Of a stretch of 64,000 nt of DNA, positions 1 through 9,839 are shown one piece after another. The stretch lies in the NCBI GenBank assembly GCA_949316235.1, contig OX438741.1:20647124-20711123 (forward strand). The letters are read 5' to 3'. Both the position numbers and the translations under genes were made by a program. Under the pieces are notes generated by a model that saw nothing but the letters and a program-made list of their open reading frames with translations, was not told where the DNA came from and did not search any database. Within the stretch, counting starts at the first letter, position 1. Every line of letters starts with the position of its first letter. Source of the stretch: Oegoconia quadripuncta (taxonomy: Eukaryota; Arthropoda; Insecta; Lepidoptera; Autostichidae).

Positions 1-560
1 GGTGGACACCGTGATCCGTTCTAATTGTTGTTGATAATCTGAACCACATAAAACTAATTATCGAAATACACCAAATTACAGCTTGACATTATGAGATACA
101 TAAGTAGGTCGTAAGATATGCAAGTTTATTATTTGTTTAACTTTTCTTTATTATTAGGTATTTGCTTTATTATTCGTTGTAGTGTTGTTTTCTTTTGCTG
201 CTAAACCCCAAATTTACTTCGTTTCCCATTTCAATGCTCAGGTTCGATGGACGAGATCTCTGAAAGAGATTAGTCCACCTTTGTAACCTATCGTTTATAC
301 TCAGGTATATGTAATATTTTGGTCTAATAAAGAATACTTGATGATACAGGTTAATCCCTTAATAATTTTATGCTTTTGGTGAAGCAACATATGTATATCT
401 GCCATACGAATATTTTGGTCAACAATTAATTTTTTTCTGGTGTTAACTTAACTAGGAACTTATAGTATATAAAGATCTTTAAACTACCAAATTTGAATTT
501 TATTTTAAACTGTTATTACAACGGCAAATAACCACAAATCTATTCTAATTACAACAATTT
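1..560. other. Unassigned AT-rich DNA
   Basis: No open frame, splice-bounded exon or recognisable repeat was found in this stretch. Confidence 0.4.
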
Positions 561-565
561 CATTA

Positions 566-860
566 TATACATACATAACGTCACGAGCCTTATCCCAAAT
601 GGGGTGGTCAGAGATATCCCAAACAATAGTGTTTGGGTGTTCCAAACATTAAAAGTTTAATGATGGAAACAACATCTACAGTTCACCTTATGAAATATAA
701 AGAGATGCACATGGAGCCTATCGCTGTTGAAACGTGCAAATCTATAGATGTTTTTTGGTGGAAAGGCCCTTAGTCGCCTATCGCGACACCCACGGGGAGA
801 GACGGGTTGGTTCTGTTCTATTTGAGTGCCGAAACCACAAAGCACTTCAATATATGAGGA
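566..860 (+). repeat. TTTGGGTG-motif dispersed repeat, long copy
   Basis: This copy starts in a TACA-type microsatellite and continues through a block containing CCCAAATGGG and GTTTGGGTG. It ends in a segment with CGCGACACCCACGGGGAGAG. Related copies lie near 9.7, 10.4, 14.2, 31.4, 33.5, 42.0, 45.1 and 49.5 kb in both orientations. No protein is preserved, so it may be a SINE or the 3' end of a retroelement. Family identity is unknown to me. Confidence 0.6.
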
Positions 861-985
861 AAGAGCTAATCGACTACTGCGAAAATACAGTATAACGTAC
901 GTCATAGAACTACTGATATAATAATACATATTAATATTAATATATATTAATTATATGCCTGAAATTATACCTAAAATATTCAACA

Positions 986-1041
986 ATTTACCTACCGACA
1001 TTAAAAATTAGTATAGTCACTTTTAATGTCTGTAGGTAAAT
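986..1041. repeat. Short hairpin, 21-bp stem
   Basis: The arms at 986-1006 and 1021-1041 are inverted complements with one mismatch (ATTTACCTACCGACATT against its partner), around a 14-base loop. It could be a small foldback element or a structured transcript. No function can be assigned. Confidence 0.6.
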
Positions 1042-1177
1042 ATTTCTAGATTTTAAAAGATTGTTTTAATTTATCAAAAAATGCATGAGTGGATTTAAAA
1101 TAAATGTCATTTATGTTCTCCATTCATTATATACCTGGTACAAAACAGTCCAGTTAAGTATTTTAGTGATAAGGTTT

Positions 1178-1474
1178 AACTGCCTCGGTGGATCAATGTA
1201 AACAATAATACAGGGTTTACGAATCGGAGGTCGTGAGTTCGATTCTCAGCGGGGTACACATTTAGTACTCCTTTGGTTGGTGGCAGGACATTTTAACCAT
1301 CTTATCTAAGTCTGCCGTCAAAATAGCAATGTTAATAGCATTATTGTGTTCCGGTTGTCAGAGATAAGATAGATATGGGGTTTCCGGTTCAATACGCTTC
1401 CACCTCCGGCCTCATCTTCACGTAACATCAGATGTGATTGAGGTCAAGTGCTAACCCGTTTTGTATAAAAAAAA
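1178..1474 (+). mobile_element. SINE1 copy (tRNA-derived SINE)
   Basis: The head resembles a tRNA gene, with an A-box-like GTGGMTCAATG and a B-box-like GTTCGATTC. A body follows whose marks are TTTGGTTGGTGG, TCTTATCTAAGTCTGCCG and TCAGAGATAAGATAG. The 3' part carries CCTCATCTTCACTTAACATCAG and ends in an A-rich tail. This copy is degenerate in the head. It sits inside a non-LTR 3' end: ATAAGG occurs just before it and just after its tail, as a target-site duplication would. Confidence 0.85.
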
Positions 1475-1546
1475 TAAGGTCGCCAAATGTACGTAACTGT
1501 ATTTTCTTTTTCTGTTGTGCAATAGTGTATTTGTATTGTACACTGT
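1475..1546 (+). mobile_element. Non-LTR retrotransposon 3' tail fragment
   Basis: This matches the tail at 43559-43650 (AAGGTCGCCAAAT, then TTCTGTTGTGCAATA). The SINE1 copy at 1178-1474 interrupts it; the part before the SINE ends with TTTTAGTGATAAGG. It is non-coding. Confidence 0.55.
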
Positions 1547-1592
1547 CGGAGCGTCGTTGATGGCTCAGTGCAGACCATGTACCAATGTATGT
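1547..1592 (+). mobile_element. SINE3 head fragment
   Basis: The block GAGCGTCGTTGATGGCTCAG followed by CCATGTACCAATG matches the tRNA-like head of the fuller SINE3 at 10568, with the middle deleted. Confidence 0.45.
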
Positions 1593-1596
1593 AATG

Positions 1597-2033
1597 GTTT
1601 TCAGCTATCCCCTAAGGAACAGAGCAACGTCGAAGCCAAACAAGAGGCAACAACAAGGGACAACAAAATTTTGCGGCTCTTGAAATAGTTGTATTTTAGG
1701 AGTCTCAAAAGAGGTCGTTAATGCAGGAACGATGTGCCTACTTAAAGCATTTAAAATATTTAATCTACTACAATAACTAATATAAATATGCTCTCTTTTC
1801 GTAATTTAAAACTAGTTCGCCAAACCAAACGAGCAAATCAATTACTTTTAACACAGCAAAAATTATGGAACTATTATGACGTCAGAAACGAACTTGAATA
1901 CTATTTAAAGTATCCTCAAAAAAACTGAATATTTGCTATCGAGATGCCAAAAGAATATAATATTTCTTTCTTGTGAAAGTATTTGTTGACTCTGTTATGT
2001 AAATCTATAATAATTAATAATGTAAACAATGTC
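1597..2033. repeat. Long dispersed repeat, copy A (partner at 31906-32440)
   Basis: About 430 bases match the second copy 30 kb away with small indels. Shared marks include CTATCCCCTAAGG, AGCAACGTCGAAGCCAAAC, GGAGTCTCAAAAGAGGT and TTGCTATCGAGATGCC. No TIR or tail is obvious. In both places a SINE1 lies upstream and a SINE3 downstream, which fits either a segmental duplication or a composite element. Confidence 0.7.
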
Positions 2034-2300
2034 TTCAATTTGGGAGATCCAGCTTTGATCCCCAGGCAATGAGGTTTTTAATTTAAATTTAATTTAATTA
2101 CTTATGTGCATTTATCTCAAACGGTGAAAGAAAACAACAGGAAGAAACCTATGTGCCTGAGAAAAAAAAATCGAAGGTATGTGAAGTCCCCAACCCGCAC
2201 TGAGCCAGAGTGGCGGACAATGGCCCGTACTCCATCAATATGAGGGAAGCTCTATATCCCTGCAGTGGGATGTTTACGTACTGATGAGTAGGTAGTTACA
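2034..2300 (+). mobile_element. SINE3 copy, 5' truncated
   Basis: This starts inside the tRNA-like head (B-box-like CTTTGATCCCC). It keeps the TTAATTTAATTACTTATGTGC block, the GTGAAGTCCCCAACCCGCA block and the CCCTGCAGTGGGATGTTTAC end. Confidence 0.75.
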
Positions 2301-2664
2301 GTGAGGAATGTCGAGCAAGCATTATCCATAACTCTTCACATCAACCGCTAACCCATTGTACATAAAATAAAACCTGTGAGTCGTACTCACTAAGATAATA
2401 AATTTTAAACAAATGTATTGTTAACCTTACACAATTATAGCTTTCTGAGAATTACTATGTTTATATTGGATAAATTGGTACCTCACCTATGTACCTACTA
2501 TGGACCGAGGCTATCAACCACATACCTACTAATGGGTATATATTTAGTAATCATGACATCATTTAATTTTAATGCTTTAATTGCCTTGTTAGTGAGCTGA
2601 GTGGTTTATGGATCGACAATACAACTCTCACCATGGTCATTGTAAAAAGTTTTAACACTTCCTT

Positions 2665-2706
2665 ACAAGGTAAACCTTCGGTTTACCTTGTATAGCCTTC
2701 GGGCTA
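2665..2706. repeat. Two adjacent perfect hairpins
   Basis: ACAAGGTAAACC pairs with GGTTTACCTTGT across a TTC loop (2665-2691). ATAGCC then pairs with GGCTAT across a second TTC-containing loop (2692-2706). They resemble terminator stems but sit in eukaryotic repeat DNA, so I read them as part of a repeat. Confidence 0.6.
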
Positions 2707-2751
2707 TAACGACCGCGATAACCGCAGCGAATAATTCGTATAATTGATCCT

Positions 2752-2833
2752 TAAAATTTTGGACATCATTTTACAAAAATTGAACCGCAAAATTTTAGAC
2801 ATCATATTATAAATTTGGAACCGCAAAATTTTA
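2752..2833. repeat. Degenerate tandem repeat, about 37-bp unit
   Basis: The unit AAAATTTTNGACATCAT followed by GAACCGC is present twice, and a third unit begins with AAAATTTTAG. Confidence 0.6.
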
Positions 2834-3063
2834 GTAATGTTCCATTCTCTACCTCCGGAGTGCATCAGCAGACCTTACCGAAATTAAAAAAAAAAAACAA
2901 AAAAAATGGGTAAAAAAGGGACTAAGATATCGCGTAACAAACTTACAAAAAGAACAGTCGCCGCTGTGTTCACTGGTCTGTGGCTATTGTTGATGAGTAC
3001 TCTATTACATCTACAAAAAAACAGGAACTTTAAGATCATAGGTTATATATATAGGATTAAGAT

Positions 3064-3340
3064 TGACGACCTGTCTGGTGTAGTGGTTAGAAACTCTGAC
3101 CACTATACCAAAAGGCCGCGGGTTCGAATCCCGCTAGGGGCATATGTTTGTGTGTTGAATACGTACATGTGTACCCGAGTTATGGATGTTTTCATTTATA
3201 ATAAGTATTTATTTACAAAAAAAATATACCTATGTATTTATGTAGTATATCAACCATCTGGTATCCACAACACAAGCCTATAGTTGCTTAATGTGGAACT
3301 AGATGGCGCTGTATGTATGTCTAAGGATATTTATTTATTA
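3064..3340 (+). mobile_element. SINE2 copy (tRNA-derived SINE)
   Basis: The head GACGACCTGTCTGGTGTAGT holds an A box (TGGTGTAGTGGTTAG), and a B box follows (GGTTCGAATCC). The body includes GAGTTATGGATGTTTTCATT and CAACCATCTGGTATCCACAA. The 3' end is AACTAGATGGCGCTGT followed by ATTTATTT. The acceptor stem does not pair as in a functional tRNA. A 125-codon frame here is an accident of the SINE. Confidence 0.85.
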
Positions 3341-3344
3341 TTTA

Positions 3345-3440
3345 CTTATCAATCATCTGGTATCCACAACACAAGCCTATAGTTGCTTAAAGTGGAACTA
3401 AATGGCATTGTTTGCATGTCCGAGGATACTTATTTATTTA
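3345..3440 (+). mobile_element. SINE2 3'-end fragment
   Basis: A second copy of the SINE2 3' end (CATCTGGTATCCACAACACA onward) follows directly after the full copy. A third, more degraded tail lies at 3713-3785. Confidence 0.75.
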
Positions 3441-4125
3441 TTATATATTAGAAGTTAAATTACCAGCGAAAGTTTAAAAATATTACTATCAATAGAGATC
3501 TGTCGTAGAGTTCTTTATTTTAATTCTGTCCATTAATAAATTGTGACACCCTTTCTATAGTTTACTTTCACGGATTAGAATTAATCGATGACTGAATTAC
3601 TAGTTACGACGTAAATAAATTCGTATCGTTGGCTTTTATACCTTCAGCTCTTTCGGCTTCATGTGTGATGTAGAGATGCATCAGCATCTTCGGAGCACTT
3701 GCGAAACGTCATCACAAGCCTATATTTGCTTAATGTGGAACTAGATGGCATTGCGTGTATCTCCAAGCATATTTATTATATTATTATTTATATTTTCAAT
3801 TTCTTTTTCTCAGCATGAGCTGGTATTACCATACCATTTACGGGCATTAACCAAGTAAATGGTATATTGGTATAATGGTTTATTTTAAAATCGTATGTCA
3901 GTTTGTCCGTTCTCATCAATTTGGAGGAATTTTCTGACAATACGACAAGTATTTAAAATGTCGGCTTTTTGCATAGGCATGTACGTAGATGGTTTCAGAT
4001 CAAGAAGTTTAAGGCTGTGGTGTAAATGTCTAGGTATGATTCCGGTAGTCGAAAGAACGATTGGGACGACGTATACTCTATCCTGCCTCCAGATCCTGGT
4101 GACTTCATCCTGTAGGTCCGTGTAT

Positions 4126-4142
4126 TATTATTATTATTATTA
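4126..4142. repeat. (TTA)n microsatellite
   Basis: A short run of TTA/ATT triplets. Confidence 0.8.
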
Positions 4143-4515
4143 TAGGAAGTTACACCACAAAAATTGCGTATTTTTACTGGACTATTTGGCGCCGTGAGCA
4201 ACACAAAAAATCATATATGGTCACGAGTCGACATGATCAATATTAGTTATAGTGGTTTACACTGGATAATCGATGTTAACCACAAAGATATTTGAACTGT
4301 AATTGGTGTCCAAACCAATGTAATTAACGAACCCATAAAAAGGTGTGCGGTTTTTGCTTGTTAAAAAAAAAACTAATTATTACATAAGCCAGAGTTTTAT
4401 ACAAGTTTGATATTCTTGTATTAAGTTCATTATTACCTGTCATTATATCGAAAAATAGGAATTAATCTTGCTTCATTTCTAAAAGTTAGGATTCAGGATT
4501 CCTTGAAATTAAAAC

Positions 4516-4842
4516 TTAAACCGCCTCCGTGGCTCAATGTAAACAACATTGGGTTTACGATTCGGAGGTCGCGAGTTCGATCCCCAGCGGGGTACATGTT
4601 TAAATACTCGGTTTGGTTGGTGGTAGGGCATTGTAATTGTATCTACCACCATTTTATCTAAATCTGCCGCCAAGTAACAATGTTAATAGCATTGTTGTGT
4701 GCCGGTTGTCAGAGATAAGATAGGCAGTCCCCTAAATGTGTTGGGGTTTCCGGGTCAGTACGCTTTCACCTTCGACCTCATCTTCACTCAACATCAGGTG
4801 TGATTGAGGTCAAGTACCAACCCGTTGTGCATAAAAAAAAAT
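4516..4842 (+). mobile_element. SINE1 copy, near full length
   Basis: The head CCGCCTCCGTGGCTCAATG, the B box GTTCGATCCCC, the full body and an A9 tail are present. It forms an inverted pair with the SINE1 at 5527-5853. Confidence 0.9.
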
Positions 4843-5526
4843 GTTTAGTAATTTATGTAAGAAAATGTTCTGTCGAGTCGATAATTTTATTTTATTGCTG
4901 TAACTCTAATTCAGTGTTAATTAAGTAGCTTTGACATATACAACTTATTGTTTAAAATTAAATAAATAAATTATTAACAGAATCCCTAAAAGGAAATATT
5001 TTTATCATTCATGATATTTTGAACACCATGTTTAAAAATTAAGCTGATGGTATTGCTATGTCGGATTCTTATTAATTACTTTGGACAATGACATTTTTAT
5101 TTCATTGTAAGTTCATGTTTTTCAACCACTGGCCACTGTTTCTTTTACCAAGACCTTCTGTATTTTTGATATAGAAACACTGTAATTACGTTTTCAAAGT
5201 TGGGAACACTGCCAAAATTAACTTTTAATTTCAATTTCTGTAAAATGAGGTATACTATATTGTGACATGCATTTTAAATTTTTGAAGCCAGAAACATTTT
5301 TCTTTTATTATGGTTTTTCATCTATTATGTGCACCTAATGCTTCGTAATCCAAAGGTCGCATGGAAGGTAAATTTTGGTGAGAAAGCCACCAAGTTGTAC
5401 AGTTCCCTTGTTTGTTTTTCCATATGTTATGTTTATTATTGTTGTGCAATAAAAAATATAATTGTTTGTTAAAATTATTATCGAAATAAAAATTGTGCTT
5501 TTGTTGACGGAATGTATATACAGTCG
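4843..5526. other. Unassigned spacer between inverted SINE1 copies
   Basis: AT-rich and without a recognised gene or repeat. Confidence 0.4.
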
Positions 5527-5853
5527 TTTTTTTTATGCACAACGGATTAGTACTTGACTTCAATCACACCTGATGTTAAGTGAAGATGAGGTCGAAGGTG
5601 GAAGCGTACTGACCCGGAAACCCCAACACATTTGGGGGACTGGCTACCTTATCTCTGACAACCGGAACACAACAATGCTATTAACATTGCTGATTGGCGG
5701 CAGATTTAGATAAGATGGTGGTTGCTAGCCAGGCGGACATTTAAAATGCCCTACCACCAACCAAACCGAGTACCATGTACCCCGCTGGGGATCGAACCCG
5801 CGACCTCCGAATCGTAAACCCAATGTTGTTTACATTGAGCCACGGAGGCGGTA
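5527..5853 (-). mobile_element. SINE1 copy, near full length
   Basis: Reverse orientation: it begins with the T-rich complement of the tail and ends with GAGCCACGGAGGCGGT, the complement of the head. Confidence 0.9.
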
Positions 5854-6026
5854 TATACGCGACCCAGTAAAATACATTTTATATCCTTCTTATATCACTT
5901 GTAATAATTAGTATTCTATGGTTGTAGCATGACGCGTAGTTTTGAGTAGGTATACAATAGCGTTCGTAAGTGCATATCCAATCCCCTCTCAAACTGTATC
6001 TACCTATGTAAATAAATATTAATATA

Positions 6027-6150
6027 ATCCTTGGACATATACACAGCGCCATCTAGTTCCACATTAAGCAAGTAAGCTTATATTATGGACGATGGTTGAT
6101 ATACTACACAAATACGTTATTAATTTTTTGTAAATAAATATATAATAATA
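6027..6150 (-). mobile_element. SINE2 3'-end fragment
   Basis: Contains CAGCGCCATCTAGTTCCAC and the GATGGTTGATATACTACA block in reverse orientation. The tRNA-like head is missing. Confidence 0.75.
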
Positions 6151-6441
6151 TATCATCATCATCATCACATCAGCCCGTAAACATCCCACTGCAGGGATAT
6201 AGACCTTCCCTCGTATAAATGAGGGAGTCCACCACGCTTGCCCAATGCGGGATTGGGGACTTCACATGCCCTTGAATTTTTATTTGTCAGGCATGCAGGT
6301 TTCCTCACGATGTTTTACTTTACGTTACGTTTACGAGCAGTCGGATAAATGCACATAAGTAATTAAATTAAATTTAAAACCTCAGTGGTACATGGCCTGC
6401 TTGAGAATCGAAACCGGACCACCCAAATTGAGAGATCGCGT

Positions 6442-6443
<2 letters not shown>
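6151..6443 (-). mobile_element. SINE3 copy
   Basis: Reverse orientation, with an ATC-repeat tail, CATCCCACTGCAGGGATATA, GGGGACTTCACATGCC and a degraded B box (GAGAATCGAAACC). Confidence 0.8.

Positions 6444-6488
<45 letters not shown>
6444..6488. repeat. (AT)n microsatellite
   Basis: About 22 AT units directly abut the head of the SINE3 copy. Confidence 0.95.
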
Positions 6489-6489
<1 letters not shown>

Positions 6490-6490
<1 letters not shown>

Positions 6491-6880
6491 CGTTTTAATT
6501 TAAAATATAAGAAATCAAAAAGAAAAATATTGTATTATTCAGCATAACTGTACATGTTAGACCTTGTAGAGATCGTGTGAAACACGTGTACGGGTGTTGC
6601 CTTTCATTGCGCGATCATCACGATGTCCGTCACAGACTTCTTGTCGCAAGAAGCAGTGAATAGTAAAACATTGGTAATCGCGCTTTGTACGCGAGGGTCG
6701 TGGATAGGCACTTAGAAGGTGCGTTTGGCGTTGGCGCCATTACGTACATAGAGCTATTTCATATGGTTAATGTAGCATGCGGCTTATTGAAGCTATCTAG
6801 GTATTTTTGGAGATTCTAGAAGGCAATTTGGAGAGTGCAGTATACAAAGGCAGAGTAATACCATAATTATTTATTTATTT
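6490..6880. other. Unassigned DNA
   Basis: A less AT-rich stretch with no supported gene. I could not match it to anything else in the window. Confidence 0.35.
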
Positions 6881-7165
6881 ATGCATAACAGTTAAGTAAA
6901 GATGAGGCCGAAGGTGAAAGCGTACTGATCCAGAAACCCATTAGGAGGACTGAGGATCTTACCTCTGACAACCGGAATACAACAATGCTGTTAACGTTGT
7001 GTAATGCCGCAGACTTAGATAAGACGGTGGTAGCTAGCCAGGCAGACATTTAAAATACCCTACCACCAACCAAACTGAGTACTAAACATGTACCCCGTTG
7101 GGGATCGAACCCGCGACCTCCGATTCGTAAACCCTATGTTGTTTACATTGAACCACGGAGCCGGT
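6881..7165 (-). mobile_element. SINE1 copy, diverged
   Basis: Reverse copy lacking part of the 3' region, with the B box (GGGGATCGAACC) intact. Confidence 0.85.
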
Positions 7166-7268
7166 CAAAACATATGAAACACGATGTGAAACAGGATACC
7201 AATATACAAAAGCGAGAATTTTTTAATATTATATTATAGCTTCATGTCCCTTGTAAGCGGAATAAATG

Positions 7269-7315
7269 TTTTCTTTCTTTCTTTCTTTCTTTCTTCACTT
7301 CTTCACTTCTTCACT
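7269..7315. repeat. (TTTC)n followed by (TTCACTTC)n
   Basis: Six TTTC units run into three CTTCACTT units, directly left of the mariner-type insertion. The preceding AATAAATG fits a retroelement tail. Confidence 0.85.
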
Positions 7316-7340
7316 AGGTGAAGGTATAGGCAACAATATA

Positions 7341-7608
7341 CAGGGCGTCCCAAAGTTATGGGACATGAAGGGGAAGTACCTTAAATATTGTAGATAGTGA
7401 ATTTTGCTCAAAGAAGACTTTATGTTATTTTTAAAAGTTAGTAATTCTGCATTCATAGATTTTCTAAAAATTACTTGCTTCGGCTGGGAATCGAACCGAC
7501 TTAAATGTGAAAAAAAAAACACCCTACTTTTATGATGCCAATCGAAAGAATAGCTAAAAAATAATAACTCTGCCTAAGTAACATAGTATTTTAAAAGAAA
7601 GGAACAAC
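7341..7608 (+). repeat. Left 268-bp terminal inverted repeat
   Basis: Complement of 9193-9460, with about four mismatches and equal A/T-run lengths. The inner end is GGAACAAC. Confidence 0.93.
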
Positions 7609-8052
7609 ATAAAATGATTGAGTCAAATTTCAAGAAAGTTATTTATTGCCGACGACGTTCGAAAAGTAGCGATATTATCATTCCAAAGATAGCATTGATT
7701 ATTCGTAAATAAGTACCCACTTCATAAAATAGGTACTAACATAGTTTTCCTTATTATAAGTGCACGTGTAGATGAAATGATAAAACTTGTATTTCAATAC
7801 GTCCTCTGTAAGCTAGACAGAAGGCAAATTAAAAACAAAAATAAATAATTTATAATTTGAAAATGGAACAGTTTATGACAGCGTTTGTTTGAATGCATAC
7901 TTTTTAAGATATTTTAAAAAGAAGTGATATTTTTAAATGTTGTTCTTAAATTTGAAAATGGAACAGTATGTGCGAGCGTTTGTTTTTCGGATATTGATCT
8001 GTTTAGTCTCAATTCACTTACACAAGTGTTATTGTGTTAATTTATTGCGAAC

Positions 8053-9114
8053 ATGGCATATCAAGTAAGTTTTGATCTAATGGAAGCATATTTTTTGAAC
8101 GATAAAGATATCTCTAGAAGTTTGCGGTGGTATGGCGTAAAATATCCTGATAGACAAATACCGTCTCGTAAAGTTTTGAAAAGGCTTGTGAACAATTTGA
8201 AAACTCTGGGACGTTTCGATAAACGCCCAAGAGAACCACAGCAAGAAAACCATACGATCAACGACGAAGAACTTGGTATTTTAATTTACTTTTCGGCTTT
8301 TCCGAAAGCATCGGTGAGAGAAGGAGAACATGAAATTGGAGTTTCAAAAAGTAAAATACACCGTGTATTAAAAAAACACGGTTTTAAGAGTTATGTTGAA
8401 GGACGATTGGTTCAAAAATTACTTCCGGGCGATACAGAAAGGAGAAAAAATTTCTGTCTTGATATCCAGGCACGATTGCTCGAAGATCCAAATTTTTTGG
8501 ATAATATTATTTGGACAGACGAATCTAACTTTAGCAATAACGGTATGTATAACCGCAACAATAATCGTATTTGGTCTAAAGAAAATCCCCTACGAGTGAC
8601 TGAAACTAATAACCAAGTGCGTTTTTCACTCAACTGTTGGTGCGGACTTTTAAAAAACCGGGTTTTCTTAATCCATTTTTACCAAGGAACCTTGAACACA
8701 GAAAAGTATTTAGGAATACTTCAAATTTTAAGGGATAAGATAAGAAACCATTCCGCGGCGGAGCAAGAAAACTTAATTTTCCAACAAGATGGAGCTCCGG
8801 CTCATAATAGTCGGAGAGCAGCAGATTTTCTAAATGAATGTTTTCCTACATGGATTGGTACAAATGGACCGATTAGATGGCCGGCCAGATCCCCGGACCT
8901 CACACCATTAGATTTCTTCTTTTGGGGATACGTGAAAGATATGCTATACAAAAAGCGATACGAGAACGTAGGCGAGTTGCAAACAGAATTGTGCCATATC
9001 ACATCGAGTGTTCACCATAAAATGATTAGAAAATCAACAGGCAGCGGGCTCATTAAAAGATTGGCGATTTGCGTAAGACAAGAGGGATCACATTTTGAGC
9101 ATTTAATTAATTAA
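8053..9114 (+). CDS. Mariner-type transposase, full length
   Basis: This 353-residue DDE/D transposase should bind the element's inverted repeats in the nucleus and carry out cut-and-paste transposition at TA sites. The N-terminal third has two helix-turn-helix-like stretches (about residues 33-60 and 86-112, the latter ending IHRVLKKHGF). The catalytic triad reads WTDES (D156), FQQDGAPAH (D246) and PDLTPLDFFFWG (D287). There are 40 residues between D246 and D287, not the 34 of classical mariner, which points to a DD41D/rosa-like or related clade. No stop or frameshift interrupts it. The start at 8053 is the first ATG of the frame, and the stop is followed by 78 bases before the right TIR. 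I cannot tell whether it is active or to which named family it belongs. Confidence 0.93.
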   Translation: MAYQVSFDLMEAYFLNDKDISRSLRWYGVKYPDRQIPSRKVLKRLVNNLKTLGRFDKRPREPQQENHTINDEELGILIYFSAFPKASVREGEHEIGVSKSKIHRVLKKHGFKSYVEGRLVQKLLPGDTERRKNFCLDIQARLLEDPNFLDNIIWTDESNFSNNGMYNRNNNRIWSKENPLRVTETNNQVRFSLNCWCGLLKNRVFLIHFYQGTLNTEKYLGILQILRDKIRNHSAAEQENLIFQQDGAPAHNSRRAADFLNECFPTWIGTNGPIRWPARSPDLTPLDFFFWGYVKDMLYKKRYENVGELQTELCHITSSVHHKMIRKSTGSGLIKRLAICVRQEGSHFEHLIN

Positions 9115-9192
9115 TTTACAAAAAAATACCTACTTAATTGACTACGGCAGTTTCATGTATGTTTTTTATTTGATTAAAATGATTAATTTCAC

Positions 9193-9460
9193 GTTGTTCC
9201 TTTCTTTTAAAATACTATGTTACTTAGGCAGAGTTATTATTTTTTAGCTATTCTTTCGATTGGCATCATAAAAGTAGGGTGTTTTTTTTTTCACATTTGA
9301 GTCGGTTCGATTCCCAGCCGAAGCAAATAATTTTTAGAAAATCTATGAATGCAGAATTACTAACTTTTAAAAATAACATAAAGTCTTCTTTGAGCAAAAT
9401 TCACTATCTACGATATTTAAGGTACTTCCCCTTCATGTCCCATAACTTTGGGACGCCCTA
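9193..9460 (-). repeat. Right 268-bp terminal inverted repeat
   Basis: Complement of 7341-7608. It ends GGACGCCCTA next to a TATATATA run, so the exact TA duplication is ambiguous by a base or two. Confidence 0.93.
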
Positions 9461-9480
9461 TATATATATGATTAAATAGA

Positions 9481-9665
9481 TAGTCTTTTGACCACAAACT
9501 CACTTGACTATGACGATGTGGTCTAAGATAAAACATGGATCTGAGTAAATGCCTATTCATCAGCTCTTGAAGATCCCAAGATTGTAGGACTTTGGAAAAA
9601 CTGACGCCGCGAGGGAAATGCTATACCTTGCCTGTTCGCATTATGAATCACTAGATTTGCAAATG
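9481..9665 (-). pseudogene. Non-LTR reverse transcriptase C-terminal fragment
   Basis: It matches 22503-22690 (CGATGTGG, TGCCTATTCA, CTCTTGAAGATCCCAAG, ACTGACGCCG, TGTTCGCATTATGAAT). On the minus strand the better copy encodes a WNFLPASVF-type C-terminal motif common in insect non-LTR elements. Short and decayed. Confidence 0.55.
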
Positions 9666-9699
9666 TTTTTATTTTCAAAGAAAACCGCCGATAGACTGC

Positions 9700-9830
9700 G
9701 TACATACATATAAAGTCACGACTTTTATCCCGAATGGGATGGCCAGAGATATACCAAACTAAAGCGTTTGGGTGTTCCAAAAATTAAAAGATTAATGCTT
9801 GAAACAACATCTACGGTTCACTTTCGAAGT
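9700..9830 (+). repeat. TTTGGGTG-motif repeat, partial
   Basis: Contains CATACATA, CGAATGGGATGGCCAGAG and GCGTTTGGGTGTTCC, as in the copy at 566. Confidence 0.6.
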
Positions 9831-9839
9831 ATGCTACTT

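Larger units (their letters stand above)
7341..9460 (+). mobile_element. Intact mariner-type (IS630-Tc1-mariner) transposon with very long TIRs
   Basis: The element runs from CAGGGCGTCCCAAAG at 7341 to CTTTGGGACGCCCTA at 9460, with TA dinucleotides outside both ends as expected for this superfamily. The inverted repeats span 7341-7608 and 9193-9460, 268 bp each. By eye they differ at only about four positions, which suggests recent mobility. One uninterrupted transposase frame (8053-9114) lies between them. TIRs of this length are unusual for mariner elements, which mostly have TIRs of about 20-40 bp. Each TIR carries a match to the Pol III B box (GGTTCGATTCC at 9304-9314; complement at 7488-7498). 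Confidence 0.93.

Noticed and set aside
2665..2706. Rho-independent terminator
   Set aside because: The genome is eukaryotic, no gene ends here, and no T run follows the stem.
3064..3140. Possible tRNA gene (A and B boxes present)
   Set aside because: The acceptor stem does not pair and the same sequence recurs many times with a SINE body; it is a tRNA-derived SINE head.
2906..3283. 125-codon + frame
   Set aside because: It runs through the SINE2 head and body (the tRNA-like region reads as VVVRNSDHYTKRPRVRIPLG); such frames recur with every copy and are not genes.
7269..7315. CRISPR-like or regulatory tandem array
   Set aside because: Simple TTTC and TTCACTTC microsatellite; no spacers.
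8393..9002. Several 66-73-codon frames overlapping the transposase
   Set aside because: Other-frame shadows of the transposase gene.
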